From: Dasypus novemcinctus
Taxonomy: Eukaryota > Chordata > Mammalia > Cingulata > Dasypodidae
NCBI RefSeq assembly: GCF_030445035.2
Contig: NC_080688.1
Location: forward strand, 65,071,449 to 65,135,448
Length of the DNA stretch: 64,000 nt
Reading direction: 5' to 3'
Part shown: positions 21,651 through 33,722 of the stretch, piece by piece
How positions within the stretch are numbered: position 1 is the first letter of the stretch
Layout of the letters: every line of letters starts with the position of its first letter
Position numbers and translations under genes: made by a program
The notes under the pieces: model-generated
What the model was told of the DNA's origin: nothing
Databases searched by the model: none
The model's input: the letters and a program-made list of their open reading frames with translations, nothing else

Positions 21651-22440
21651 ATTCTCTCCATGCTGGCTAGGATTATTACTCCCAGCCCACCCTAAGCCCC
21701 CTATTCTGCCTCTCCCTCATTCATGGGACAAGCCCAGTCTGAGCACAGAGTTAGGAACCATTAGGGCAGTGGGTCCTAGCAGAGGTGGCCACTGAGATCC
21801 CAGAGCTCTGAGAGCTGATGGATCAATAAGGAAGGCAGAATCCTATACCACCAACGGTCCTTTGGGGTAGAAATTTTAAAAAGAGGGGAGACTTCCTGGA
21901 GAAGTTGGGGTCTGGGCTGCATCCTGTAGGAGAACAACCAGCCAACCCTAGAAGGGGCCAGAAAGCCCTTGCAATGGAAGTGCATAAGTGGTTAAAAGGT
22001 GAAGTTGGCAGAGACGATGGGGAAGGGCCATTTGCCTAGAAGAAGGCCAGGGAGAGGCTAGAAGGCACTGAACTAAGTCATACTAATGGGAGTGGAGGAA
22101 AGGATCCTGGGTGGGAGACGGCTGCACTTCACAATTATTTGTTGAGAGGCACAGCAGACAGGATTTGTTTTTTTTTTAATTACATGACAGGGGGCCAGGG
22201 GCAAGGCAGATGGGAGAAGCCAAGTTCTGTTGGAGCAGTGGAGGCCACCACAGGTGGGGGTGGATGAGGCCACCAGAGCAATGTCCTGCCCAGGGAGAGG
22301 GTATGTCTGAGAAGAGGGTCAAAAGCAGAAACCTGTAAGATGCTCTGAAATTTGAGGGGTGAACTGAGATGGAGCAGCCAGAAGGAAAACCAAGCAGAAG
22401 ACTTCTGCCATCTCCCACCTTCACTCATCTAAACAACACC
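21651..22440. other. Intergenic sequence, no gene seen
   Basis: Mixed composition and no recognised repeat. Open frames are short and overlapping. Confidence 0.4.
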
Positions 22441-22935
22441 TGGGGGAAGTGGATGCGGCTCAAGTGATTGAGCTCCCACCTACCACATGGGAGGTCCATG
22501 GTTTGATTCCTGGGGCCTCCTAAAGACAGCGAGCTGGTACAATGGGCAGGTGTGGCAAGCTGACACAAAAAGATGATGCAACAAGAGAAAAAACATAATA
22601 AGAGACACAACCAAAGCAAGCAGAGAGCAGAGGTTCCCAATGCCTCTGGAAGAAGATGAGCAAGACAGCTAGCTGATGCAATGGGCAGGCATGGCAAGCT
22701 GACACAAGAGACACAAGAAGAAAAACATAATGAGAAAAACATAATGAGAAGCACAACAAAAGTAGGGAACAGAGGTGGCTTAAATGATTAGGCGCCTCCC
22801 TCCACATAGGAGGTCCCAGGTTCAGTTCTGGGTGCCTCTTAAAGAAACAAAGAAGATGAACAGACAGAGCAAGTGTAAACAATGAGGGGGTAGGAAGAAA
22901 TAAAGAAAATAAATCTTAAAATAATAAAATAATGA
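22441..22935 (+). mobile_element. Long composite DAS-SINE (two heads, duplicated body)
   Basis: First tRNA-like head at 22441-22525 (GATGCGGCTCAAGTGATTGA, B box GGTTTGATTCC). The block GATGCAATGGGCAGGCATGGCAAGCTGACACAA occurs here and, in variant form, about 135 bp earlier. The second head at about 22765-22835 (GGTGGCTTAAATGATTAGGC, GGTTCAGTTCT) is followed by the A/T tail. Distinct from the standard 410-bp form. Confidence 0.8.
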
Positions 22936-23489
22936 TACCTGAGCTGAAAGTCCCACCCCATCTGTGAGTACCTGTGGCGCCACTTCTAAATTCTGAGTGT
23001 TCACCTCATTCTGCCTTATGCTGCTGGCAACCATCTCAGGTGTGGGCACCTCTGGGTCTGCGTGTACCTCTTTGCCCTCCAGCACAGTCTTGGGCACCCC
23101 AAAGGCACTAAGCATCTTTGCCTGTGGCGCGAGGGCCTCTCTGGCAAGGTGCTGGAAGTGGCGGCTGCCGGTACCTGCGTGCTTCAGGCAATGGCCAAAC
23201 TCTTAGCATTCCTCTTTCCCCGCAGGCCCGGGGTCAGCCGCACCCCCCGGGCAGCCGCACCCCCCACCATCCCACTCCTAGCTCCTGAGCTGCAGAGTTA
23301 ATCCAGGGTAACAGAAGGCACCAAGGCGTCTCTGCCGAGCTTCTGCCTCCAGACTCGAGGCCTTGCCCAAGCAGCAGGGCTGGCTGAAGTGCGATGGCCA
23401 CGCTTCTCCAGTGCCGGGGCCTTGAGGGCCACACAGGATTCCAGCGCGTGAACCTCTCCACGGGGCATGGACAGGTGAGGACCAGTCAA

Positions 23490-23648
23490 CTAGGCTCAGA
23501 CTTTGGGCAAATCATTTAACCTCTCAAAGCCTCCCGTTTTGCAGAAAGTCCTAGTGAGGATTAAATAATCCCCTTAAACGCTTAGCATCTAGCATCATCC
23601 TGGTCCCTAGTTAAGCATTCAATAATTGGTAGCTATTATTATTATTAA
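23490..23648 (+). mobile_element. MIR SINE remnant
   Basis: CAGACTTTGGGCAAATCATT, TTAACCTCTCAAAGCCTCCC, GAGGATTAAATAATCCCCTT, then an ATTATTATTATTA end. Confidence 0.8.
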
Positions 23649-24904
23649 AAAGCTCCCTGACATGCCGATGCAAGTTGAAGCAAACAGAAATGACTCCGAC
23701 AGCTCTAACGTAACACCTTCCATCCCCACCCCTCCTCCCCCACCACTACCTTGGAGTTCATTAGAACCCTCTCTGGGTGTTTTCCAGAGACGGGATTTTA
23801 CCCTTACTCGGGGTTACAGAACTGGAACAAACAGCGGCAGGTTTCAGTTCAACTGATAAGCAAAAAACCGCTTTGAAAGGTAGTCAGCTCCCCATGACCT
23901 CAGATGTCTACACTGGCGCAGATGACTCAGTAGTAATGCCCTGCGTCATAAACCAAAATGTGTTACTATCTCCTGCTACACAATCCTATTAGATTCCCTT
24001 TAACAAAATGGTGGTGCTGAAAGGCTGTATAGTGTTCTGTCCTTATTCGGCAAAATAAAGTTGACAATCCTATGTTATTCCTCCAAAACGGTTTCTGAAA
24101 ATTGTACCAGTTTGTGACAGCCAAAATCTTACGAACCGCCTCTTAGGAGGGACCCCTTTCTGGACAGCTGGGGGAGGGCGAGCATGAAATACAGGCCCTT
24201 CTGGATCTGTTTGAGACCCCCCTGACATAAACACCTGCATGAGCCCACCTCGTGGGCAAGATTCCCTGAATTTTAAACCCGACTCAACCTAGGTCAGCTC
24301 CAGGAGCTGAAATCCCGGGGTGGCTGACGCGAGAGCAATACTTAGAGGCACCAACAGCCAGCGTCACTAGGGCTGGGGCAGGCTTGCATTGCAGCCAGAG
24401 AGCAGCCTGATGCAGTCAGAGCACTTGGGGGGACCCAGCGGCGCCCCTGGGCCCTCCAACCCCCTCATCTCCCAGGAGGGCTTCCACACTCACGGAACCT
24501 GTCCCGGAATCCAGCCTGGCCAGTGAGTGGAGCCCAGGTTCTTGGGACCAAACCTCCCCAACTCAACCCCCTTCCCAATCACCTAGAGGACTCTGCGAGC
24601 CTTGACAAAACACCTACCTACTTTGGTAACACAGGGCTTCCTGAGCTTGTCCCCCATCACAAAACTGAGGCTACCAGGCCGCTGCACCCTGGGCTAACTG
24701 GCTAACAAGGAGTGGGGAACTTGTCTGTCATCACATCTTCCCAGCATCTGGGGAAGCCCCAGGGCTGCTTTGGGTGCCTCCCTTTTCTGGCCTGCCTCTA
24801 CTTCCTCACTGGGCTGGGAGACCCCCCACCACCAAATTCCGATAACACCCCTCCCTGCTCCCCTCCAACCAGAAGAAAAAGGAGCTGGAGGACAACATGG
24901 AATC
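23649..24904. other. Intergenic sequence immediately downstream of SMAD7, no gene
   Basis: No exon or named repeat recognised. Contains ordinary unique-looking sequence up to the poly(A) region. Confidence 0.5.
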
Positions 24905-24925
24905 AAGTATACATTTTAAAAATTG

Positions 24926-24931
24926 TTTAAT
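24926..24931 (-). promoter_or_regulatory. Probable distal poly(A) signal ATTAAA of SMAD7
   Basis: Minus-strand ATTAAA lies in TTCCATTAAACAATTTTTA. Cleavage would fall 15-25 bases downstream, followed by a TGTTGTCC-containing stretch that can serve as the downstream element. It yields a 3'UTR of expected length. A canonical AATAAA lies 138 bp upstream in the mRNA (25069-25064) and could give a shorter isoform. Confidence 0.65.
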
Positions 24932-25063
24932 GGAACATAAACTCCTTTAGAAAAACATTCAGCCAGGTGATAACACCCATAGAAAAAAACACCAATCTCG
25001 TGTTTATCTTTTTTAATTTGGCATTTGTTATTTGCATTTATATTAAAGCAAAGTGCATCTTTC

Positions 25064-25069
25064 TTTATT
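25064..25069 (-). promoter_or_regulatory. Alternative proximal poly(A) signal AATAAA in SMAD7 3'UTR
   Basis: Minus-strand AATAAA within AAGAAAAATAAAGAAAG. Use of this site would remove about 140 bases of conserved-looking A/T-rich tail but keep the miR-21 and miR-25/92 seed matches upstream of it. Whether it is used cannot be told from sequence. Confidence 0.4.
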
Positions 25070-25085
25070 TTTCTTGTTTATACAC

Positions 25086-25092
25086 ATTGCAC
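25086..25092 (-). promoter_or_regulatory. miR-25/32/92 7-mer seed match (GUGCAAU)
   Basis: In mRNA sense TTGTGCAATG contains the complement of the miR-25/92 seed (AUUGCAC). Members of this family are reported to repress SMAD7. The site is 17 nt upstream of the proximal AATAAA, so both 3'UTR isoforms would carry it. Confidence 0.55.
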
Positions 25093-25295
25093 AATACATA
25101 AATAATGATGCTTATAAAACGTCTTTATATTTACAAGTAATAATATATTTATATATAACATAAAATACATTTTTTTCTTTAATAAATCTCAGGTCTTTTT
25201 TTTTTCAGGAGTCCTTTCTCTCTCAAAGCACTACAATGCTAAATTTCCAATGAGAATGCTTCTCTTGTTCATTTAAACCTTTGTAGTTAGAAAAA

Positions 25296-25303
25296 TAGCT
25301 TAT
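25296..25303 (-). promoter_or_regulatory. miR-21 8-mer seed match (AUAAGCUA) in SMAD7 3'UTR
   Basis: In mRNA sense the site reads ATAAGCTA, the complement of miR-21 bases 2-8 plus A opposite base 1. SMAD7 is a published miR-21 target in fibrosis studies. The surrounding sequence is A/T-rich, which favours accessibility. The seed identity is direct; function in this species is inference. Confidence 0.7.
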
Positions 25304-26325
25304 GTTAAAGTCTAAACATGCTCATTGAGCTAAGAACAGTGTCAAAGTATCATACGAGTGTATGAGTTGTAGAAGAAATGAAAGAAGAGTTAGGTGTCAG
25401 CCTGGGGTGGTACCTTGGGTTATGGTGGACCAAATCCTCCTTGGTGGGAAGGGGGCTGCTGAGAAGTCTCCCTCCAGGGAAGCTTCCCTCTCTGGTCTAA
25501 CAGCAGAGCGCAACACACAGGCTGTGGAGGGGAGGAGCAAAGTGCTGAGCTGGTTTTCTGAGTCTGGGGAAAACCTGACGGTAACTGGGGATGAAGGGCT
25601 TGAGAGGGCGGTGGGGGGGCAATACTGCGGCAGGGCTGCCCCGGCAGCCCTCGGGAGCCCCTCTCAGAGCTATCCAGGAGCAGATGGCCAAAAAAAAGAC
25701 ACGATAATGGCAGCGGGGCGGCAGGAGGGGAGCAAGACAAGGATGAAAGCAATTGGTTCTGGTTGAGACCGTAGCAGAGTTGCTTCTAGGAAGCCTGAGG
25801 ATAGGCCCGTGTCCGAGAAGGGGAGAGGCGGGGCGGGGGCTCCCCCAGGCTGGGGGCAGAGCCTTGCTTCTGGCAGCTGCTGGGACACCCGCTGCCAGCT
25901 TACCCAGGTAGTGACTCTGCCCCACCGAGCATGTCCAAAGGGCAAAAGGGACGCAGCCAGGGACAGCCACAAGAAACACAAAGAATATGCCGTTCCCCCA
26001 TCTGTCATTCACACACGCAGACACACACACGCTCACGGACGCGCATTCACTCACATGCACACTTGACAAGTGAAATGATGACCCGAAAGTTAAGGACTGC
26101 TCCCCGATCATACACTGTGTCTGGCGGTGGTCTAAATATCGCTTCCTCTTTCACAACGGGGTGTCCTGCCAACTGTAACTAACTCCCCCCCACCCAAAAA
26201 ATTCCCCAACGATTCTTTTCATAAGCTATTTCTCAAAGAACAAAACAATACAGAACATAAACAAGGGGGGGGAGGGGGACACCCAAAGAGTTTGCATGAA
26301 AAGCAAGCACTCAGGAGGAAAATAT

Positions 26326-26333
26326 TAGCAGCA
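26326..26333 (-). promoter_or_regulatory. miR-15/16/195/424/497 8-mer seed match (UGCUGCUA)
   Basis: In mRNA sense TGCTGCTA lies 55 nt after the stop codon and matches the AGCAGCA seed family with A at position 1. A site this near the stop codon is still outside the ribosome shadow of about 15 nt. Confidence 0.55.
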
Positions 26334-26387
26334 AAGTAGTTTGAACCGCGGCCTGCTCGGCTCACGCTCTGTCCTCGTCCCACCGGG

Positions 26388-26926
26388 CTACCGGCCGTTG
26401 AAGATGACCTCCAGCCAGCACGGGCAGCTGCTGATGAACTGGCGGGTGTAGCACTGGCCCCAGCCCTTCACGAAGCTGATCTGCACCGTGAAGCCAGTCC
26501 ACGGCTGCTGCATGAACTCGTGGTCGTTGGGCCGCTGCAGGCTGTACGCTTTCTCATAGTCAAAAGCCTTGATGGAGAAACCGGGGAACACCTTGTGGAC
26601 CAACAGCGTCCTGGAGTCCGGGTTGTCCAGTGTGGCTGACTTGATGAAGATGGGGTAGCTGCTGCGGTTGTACACCCACACGCCGTCCACCTCCCGCGTG
26701 AGCTGGATGCCACAGCCGATCTTGCTCCGCACTTTCTGCACCAGCTGACTCTTGTTGTCCGAATTGAGCTGTCCAAGGCAAAAGCCGTTCCCCTGAGGTA
26801 GATCATAGAAGATATCCAGGGAAGGCTCCTGGACACAGTAGAGCCTCCCCACTCTCGTCTTCTCCTCCCAGTATGCCACCACGCACCAGTGTGACCGATC
26901 CCCAGGCTCCAGAAGAAGTTGGGAAT
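26388..26926 (-). CDS. SMAD7: SMAD7 exon 4: MH2 domain and stop (residues 245-423)
   Basis: This is the terminal coding exon, with acceptor GTTTTGTCTCGTAG and stop TAG at 26390-26388. It encodes nearly the whole MH2 domain, starting near HWCVVAYWEEKTRVG (Trp258, human 261). This domain docks on activated type I receptors and competes with receptor-regulated SMADs. The sequence is nearly indistinguishable from other mammalian SMAD7 MH2 domains through CYTRQFISSCPCWLEVIF. As expected for an inhibitory SMAD there is no C-terminal Ser-x-Ser phosphorylation motif. The C-terminus reads Asn-Gly-Arg, whereas I recall Asn-Ser-Arg for human. The substituted codon is GGC against AGC, a single base change. 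Confidence 0.98.
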
Positions 26927-29900
26927 CTACGAGACAAAACGGTGGGCATTTTGATGAGAACCAACGTTATCCTTTTTTCTCCCCAACTCGAACCAGCCCC
27001 TTTCTCCACACGAGGCTGGAGGAGGTGGTGGTGCTGGATATGCTGGGGCCGGCAGACCCCGACGCAGCTGGTGGGAGAGCCTGCCCCACCTTGAGGCTCG
27101 CTGGGGGCCCCTTCCCTCCACCCGAGCGCACAGGACATCAGCACCCACACCTGGTCAAAGAAAGCCCCATCGCCACAGCACAGCGGAGCCAGGCGTTCTT
27201 AGGAATTGGGCTGCTCCTGGTTTTAGGGCCCAAAAGGGCCTTGGAGATGGCCTGGAATTACAGATCTTTAAACTGGGACCCAGAGAGCCTGGGGGTCAGG
27301 AGCCAGTTGACGACACGGTCAGCCCCAGAGCCCAGGTCCCCTGAATCTGGGTCTGCCACCACGTGGTCTCTGTGCTTGTCACCCAGCTCTCAAACCAGTG
27401 CCTTCATCCTAAGGGAGCACTGGCTGCTAAAAATGGGGTGGTAAGGGGCAAAAGCATCTATCTTCCTAGTAGAAAAACAACACTCAGTTGGGTCAGCAAC
27501 AGCTCTGTACACAAAGGGGGAATTCATGCCACAATGCCAAGTTGCAGGCTGGTGTCACCCCAGACACCCTAACAGCTTCCTCCAGCCCCGACAGAAGATT
27601 ACGTGTTTAAAATGCATCCCTTTTTAAAGGTCCCCTTATGCCAGCACACACCCCCAAACCATCCCAGAAGACCCTCCCCACCCCCCTCAGACCCCAGAAG
27701 CACCCTGGCATTGCACAGTGGGGTGGTGTTTTCCCTCGGCGTCCTGCTGCTCCCTCCATCCCCTGGAGGCCCCACCCCAGCTCCCCTGGGCGTGCTTCTT
27801 CCCACAGGGAGCCTGGGGGGGTGGGGGCTGGAAAGGTGATTCTCTGACAGGCGCTCTAGGTCTTTCAGAAGGGGACCCCACGGGGGGTGGGGGTGGGAAG
27901 AGAGCCTGGGCGGCCGTCGTTCTGACTCCCCCTTAAGCTGGAGCCGGCAGGGGTAGGCCTCAGACTGGGAGCCATAAATCTCCCTGGCCCAGCCCGGCTG
28001 CAGGAACGCTGTGGTTTGTGGCGGCAGGGTGGAGGCCGGAAGTCTTGTATTTGTTAACAAAATTGGGGAAAGGCAAGGAGAAAAAGAAGAGGGGGGAAAA
28101 GCCCAGGGACAGAGGCCTCATCCTGCCCTTCCTCACAGCCCTTCCTTCTCACCCTCCGGTGGGGATGAGCGCCAAGTGGTGTTTTTTTAAGAACCATTGG
28201 GCTCAGAGTCAGGGGCGATCGCTGTCCCACACAGGGGGCTGGAGGTGAACGGGGTGGGGGCGAAGGGCCCCCTGTCCTGCCACCCAGCAGGGCAGAGAGC
28301 CCAAGTGCAGCACAGCACATCGGCTTCTTCCAACTTTTACAGACATGTTAAGACCTGGGAACCAGTCAGCGCCATCTACTTTTTTTTTTTTTTTTAAAGC
28401 AGCAGCCAGTCTTGGATGGAGGAGTCCTGTGAATAAGTCTTAATAAATGCGCGACTCGCGGCTGGCCGGAGCCACGCCAGCCCGCGGACACGATCAAGTG
28501 CAACTGTCCTCTACAGCCACACCCCCTGGCCTCCTCAAACGCTGGCCCCAGACACCTACACAAAGGGGGAAGCTTGTGGCTCAGTCCTTTCCCTCAAGCC
28601 CCACCCCACTGAAAAGCAAGGCCAGAAAAAGCTGGCCTGGCTCCCCTCCCACACGCACCTACAAAGCGCCCGCGTGTGTGGCTGTGGGTGTCCCCAAGTG
28701 TGAGCACACGTTCAAGCGTGTGCTGCGGCCGTGTGTGCGTTCAAGCGCATGTGTGTACGCGTATGCGCTGGAACATATGGAAAAACAAGAGAGGGGACTC
28801 CAGGCAGAAGGTGACTCATCAGGCATTAACTTGTTTCTGCAAAGTATCCATCAACTGCTAATAAACTCATGAGCGCTGGCAATCTTTGAACTTGTGTGCC
28901 GAGGGAGTTGAGTTCCAAGGGCTCTACCGGAGACCCCCACGTCCGTGTGAATAAGGATACTTTTGGCATGCGCCGAGGTTGGGGAGGAAAAAGTCCTCTT
29001 CTGGGCGACCCAGGGCATCCACCCGTTTGGGGACGAGAGGGTTTTGAACTGTAAGAAGCTCTCGTGTATTTCTAAGCTCACAATAACAAACCTGGCCAGG
29101 AAGAGGAGATGCGGGGAGGGGGCGAGGAAGGTTGTGGAGCCCCAATACTTGGTTTCATGCGGCTCAGGCCACTGAAACCTGGCAGGACTAGCAGAGGGCA
29201 GGGGGGGTGGGATCCAGTTGCCCTAGGCCAGGGCCCCCCTTTACCCCCCCCACTGCACCTCTGGGAGGTGGGGGCCACATCTGCCAGGCAGGCCTCTCGG
29301 GGCAGAGGAAGCTGGGCAAGGCCGGGGCTGAGGTCGGCTAGACCCCTCCCAGAGGTGTGAGCGAGTGGGGGGGGGGGGCGTGCTGGCCCCTTTCTCTTTC
29401 ATCGGTGCAGCCTGCCAGTCCACCCAGTAATTTGCTGCCAGACATCACCGGGAAAAGGCCGTTTTCTGTTGAGGTTAATGGCCCAGCCCAGATAAATGGC
29501 AACGTGTGGGTGTCCCTGCGTGTGAACAAGGCCCAGAGGGCCGACTTGGTGCTGTAATCTGCCACTTTAGACCGTTCCCCAGCAGCTGCCCACCCACCTG
29601 ATATGGGGGCCCCTGCTCTCCTAACTCCTGCCTGGACAAATCCTCCCCAGCAAAACCATTAGCCATAGTGAAGACCCATTAGGGCAAACCCTAGTGTTCA
29701 CGACGTGCCTTCCATGGGCTCAGTGCAATGCACCCCCTCTTGGCCCCCAATTCCCAATTCATGTGGGCTCCTTCCTGGGAAAGGCCCAGAGAAACACAGT
29801 TCTCTGAATCAGGCAGACAGCCCACAATCTCCCCACAAGGCTTAGCTCTGAGGGCTTCCCAAGACACAATGTTGGGGGACTGTGAGGCCCCACCCCAAAA

Positions 29901-32900
29901 AGTCTCCTGACCAACTAACTACAAGAGCTCAAGCGTATGGAAACCCAACTTTGCCCTATCATCATGGCTGATATTTAACCTCCAAAGGCCAAAATTGCTG
30001 TTTTTTGCTCATTTCCCTCAAATTATAACCTTTTCCAGTATATTCATAACTTCTCCCACTCCCCAGAAAACTGTACAAGGTCTTGTTTTTGAAACTTTAT
30101 GGGTTCACTTTAAAGCCTCCAAAAGAAAAGCTGTGTTGTAAAAAGCGAGCTAATCAGATGCCTGAGCACAATCTTTTCTTTTTATTACGGTGTAGGGAAT
30201 TTGGGTAGCAACACTAGAAAAATGCTGAATCTGCCTAAAATTCCTTTAAGATGTTTTTCCCCCCTTCCCCATTTCCCTTAAAGCATAATATTTAACCTCT
30301 AAAGGGAAAGAAAAGGGAGGCGGGTGTTGAGAAGGAGACGGATTTCGCCTCGTGTTTGCACTTGCAGTAGGGGAGACTTCCTAACAAGGAGCTCGCTGCC
30401 TCTTACAAAGAGGTGTTTAAATTACCCTGGTCGTGAATGAACAGACCAGACCTTTCCAGAAGACCAGAGGCTCATGAATGAATCTCACGCCTGGGATCTC
30501 AATGGCACAGGGTAACCAGACCTCAAGGCCACATTGAAGGTAAGCAAGGAATTTTTTCCCCCTTTTCATTTTCGGTTTGCTGGTGTAAGCTGAGAAAGAG
30601 AAAAAAACAGGGGGAGGAGGGGTACAGGAACAGCCAAGTTCAGTGCCTCAGTGGAACCGTTTCTGCACTCCAGCTTTTGAAGTCAACCGCAAGGCCACAG
30701 AGGCAGGGCTGTTCTGAAAACACCCAGCTGGATTCTGAGAACAGGGACATGCGCAAGACATGCACATCTGTGTGTACCTGTCTGTACCCACAGGCACAAG
30801 TGGGGTGCTGATGGGCGGGGCCTCCGAGCCATCACAGCTGGCATCCAGAGGTTAAATGTACCCACCTGGAGGCACTGGGGTAAAAGATGGGAGAGGAGGG
30901 GGTCTGAACTTGCTCATAGCTGCCAGGCACTTGGATCACTAGGGTTATTTCTCTGCCAACGAAGGAACCGGCCTGTGAGCCCCCTCCCAATGGCCCAGCA
31001 GGGCGGTAGGCGGAGGATGGAGAGGTCAGGAAGGGAGCCTGGGCAGGACGGCTGCCTCACCCAGCCTCTCCATGCCGACGAGGGCAAAGGAAGGGCAGAA
31101 ACGTGGGCACGGGAGGCTTAAACCCAGCAACCCTGAAAGGCAAACATCACCACGCCTCGCCTGGCAGCAGGTCCAGGGTCCTCCCTCCTCGGGACCCAGG
31201 CGCCACCAAGGGTTGCCTCATCCTGCCTGTCCTGCCCCCTCCATCAGATATCTCAAAGGTTAAGAGCACAGTCAACTCTGCTCCCCACCCTGGACAGGAA
31301 ATCGGCTGTGTGAGATCAGCCGGCCCACTCCCACGTCAAGGGCTCGCAGTCCATGAGACAAAGGGGGACCCCGTGCCAATTCATGCAATCCATTCTCTCC
31401 CCCCCAAAAAATCCCAAGGATCCTTGTTGGTCTCTTATTTTCAGGAGGCAAATGACCAAAAAAAGAAAATGAATACATGGAGCTTGTTGAGGCAAGTTCT
31501 GGGGTCAGCTCTAATCTCCCATGCAGACAAGTTCATCCAGAACAACAAAAGGTCACCCCAAGGTCCACCTGCTTCATTCCGCGATTCAGTAAGGCAGGGT
31601 AAAGCAAGTCACCCATGAGGGCTGAAACAAACTCAGCACATTTCAGGTTAACTCTTTTACCCAGGAAACCCAAGTTCTTGGCCCCCACCCACCACCACCC
31701 CAAGCTCTTTCTGGCAGAAAGCCAGACTGAGAGAGGTAGATTTTTTTCCCCAAGGCTCTCCATTGAGGAGACTCCAGTCCAGCCAGTAGGTCTCCTTCAA
31801 AGGCTGGTGTGCTCCCTCATATCCCAGGGTCCCAACCCTTGGGCAGTTCTGGCTCTGGCCTCGGTGCCTGGTGGTGAGGATCTGAGCACCAGCAGCCAGC
31901 TTACATGGGCTGCTGGTTTTCAGGAGGTTATCTGCTCTTGAGTTCTGTTGCTCTGAAAACTCTGCCCTATCTTCCCCCCTTCATCCCACCTCCCCGGAGA
32001 TTCTGGGCCAATGCCTAGTCTTTATGGGCATTCACTACACACTTGGCCTGTGCTGAGCAGCTTATAAGCACCCAACGAGGGCACACACTATCGCCAGCCT
32101 TAGGAGGGGCATGTCAGTTGCCAAAGAGCAGCAGGTTCATGCCCAGAATACCGTCCAGGTAGGGCAACCACCTCGGGCCTCTGAAGCCACCGGTCCCCAA
32201 GGGTTCCTCTCTAAATGCTTGAGGGTAAAACAATCATCCTTCAGAACACACTTTGGAAAGGAAGTGTCTACATCTGGAGCTGAACGTAGGGGCCAGCCAG
32301 AGTCCAGCCTCTAGTCTCACTTGCACCAAGAAGCGGAGAGAGAAATGGCTTCTGCCGGCAACTTGCTCTGTGACCGTGGCCAAGTGGCCTGCCCTTCTAG
32401 AGTCGCAGCCTGACCTGTCCATAAATAGGAAGGCGGATGGGGCAAAATGGCCCCAGGGGCCCCCTTCCAGCCCCAACAGTCACTAGCTGCACTCGGATTC
32501 ACATGTGCTGCGGGTTCCGTTTATTTTTTACTGACTTCCAGAGGGTAAGAAAATCACTTTGGGGACCAGGGTACATTTTTGCATTTAATTTGCAACAATA
32601 AAACAAAAGAAAAAATTCAAAAGGGAAAGGAGGTTGGAGTCAGGTTTTGCTGTGTTCATCTCTAAAACAACTTTTTTTTTTTTTTTTTAATTTCAAAGAC
32701 AAACTTGTGTTTTCTCTGTCTTGTCATTCATCAACCTCAGGAAAAAGTGGATCCCCAAAGGGCCTCTTTTGCCGTCGTACTTCCCGTGCCCGCCCAGGTT
32801 TGGCTCCTTGGCGTTTCTCATGCCTTACCCACCTCCCTCTGCGAGGTCTCCAACGCACACATTTGGCCGTGCCTGGTGCGAAATCTGCCGCAGATCCTGC

Positions 32901-33696
32901 TAGTCAGGAAGACGGATGCGTGTCTGTGCCCTCCCAGCCACATTTTGATGAGTAATCAATTACTAGAGCTAAAACTGACTCTCCTGTTCCCTGAACCGGC
33001 CCCGCCCACCTCCCAGCACCACTCCAACGGCCAAGCCTGCAGGGCCCACTCCGGGTGTCCCTTCCAAGGGTAGTATTTTGCCATCAGAGAATATAATTGA
33101 GGGTAGCACAGGGCGGGGGGTGAGGGGCAGCACACAAATCAAAAGCTCCCGTCTGTCTCGCCAGTCGGGCTGGTGCGGCTTCCTGTGCCCCAGCGTTCAG
33201 CCATGCAAATTATAGCGTGTCCCGGACGGCCTGGCTGCGTCTGAGGAGGCCAGCTCTGCCCGCGCTCCCCGAAAGGCCTAGAGGAAGGGTGGGGACTCCC
33301 AGGGCAGCCAGCTCCATTCATAATGCTGACAGTAAATGTGCCTCTCTGGCTGCTCAGGGTGCATCCAGCCTAATTCCCAAGGTAGAATTTCAAACTCTTC
33401 CACTCCATCAGGCTCACAAAGGTCCTGCCATCAGACTCCCAAGGAGCCCAGCAGCTGTAGCAAGGGGGTCCCACTATATAGCAAGGTGCCCACACATCAG
33501 CAGCACAGGGCGCCGGACGGGCAGGTGTTACGTGCTCGCCTGCCTCCCCCCCGGGGTGTGACCCTGGCCACACTGTTCTTGTCCCCTCTGAGACAGCAAG
33601 GACAGCCACGTGGAGTCTCCAACCTTACCCACCCAGCTGCCACGGAGGGAGTTCCTTATCTGCATTCTCAACTGGGAGCCAGCACTGAATGCTGAT

Positions 33697-33722
33697 TCAC
33701 ACACACACACACACACACACAG
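33697..33722 (+). repeat. (CA)n microsatellite in intron 3
   Basis: About 12 CA units (TCACACAC...ACAGACC). Likely polymorphic. Confidence 0.95.

Larger units (their letters stand above)
24905..26387 (-). other. SMAD7: SMAD7 3' untranslated region
   Basis: About 1.48 kb from the TAG to a probable cleavage site near 24905-24912, close to the human 3'UTR length. The proximal part is mixed, with a GT-rich stretch in the mRNA sense (about 26065-26005). The distal 400 bp (25340-24940) is very A/T-rich and includes UUAUUUAUG-like and AUUUA pentamers typical of unstable mRNAs. No SINE or L1 is inserted. Seed matches for several microRNAs are listed separately. The exact end is inferred from the poly(A) signal only. 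Confidence 0.8.

Noticed and set aside
1..24900. CTIF exons in the left flank
   Set aside because: CTIF is the expected neighbour in human but ends tens of kilobases from SMAD7. No frame here resembles it and none has convincing splice sites.
33697..33722. CRISPR-like or other spaced repeat arrays
   Set aside because: The tandem repeats present are simple microsatellites (CA, GGAT, CCCCCA), not repeat-spacer arrays, and the sequence is mammalian.
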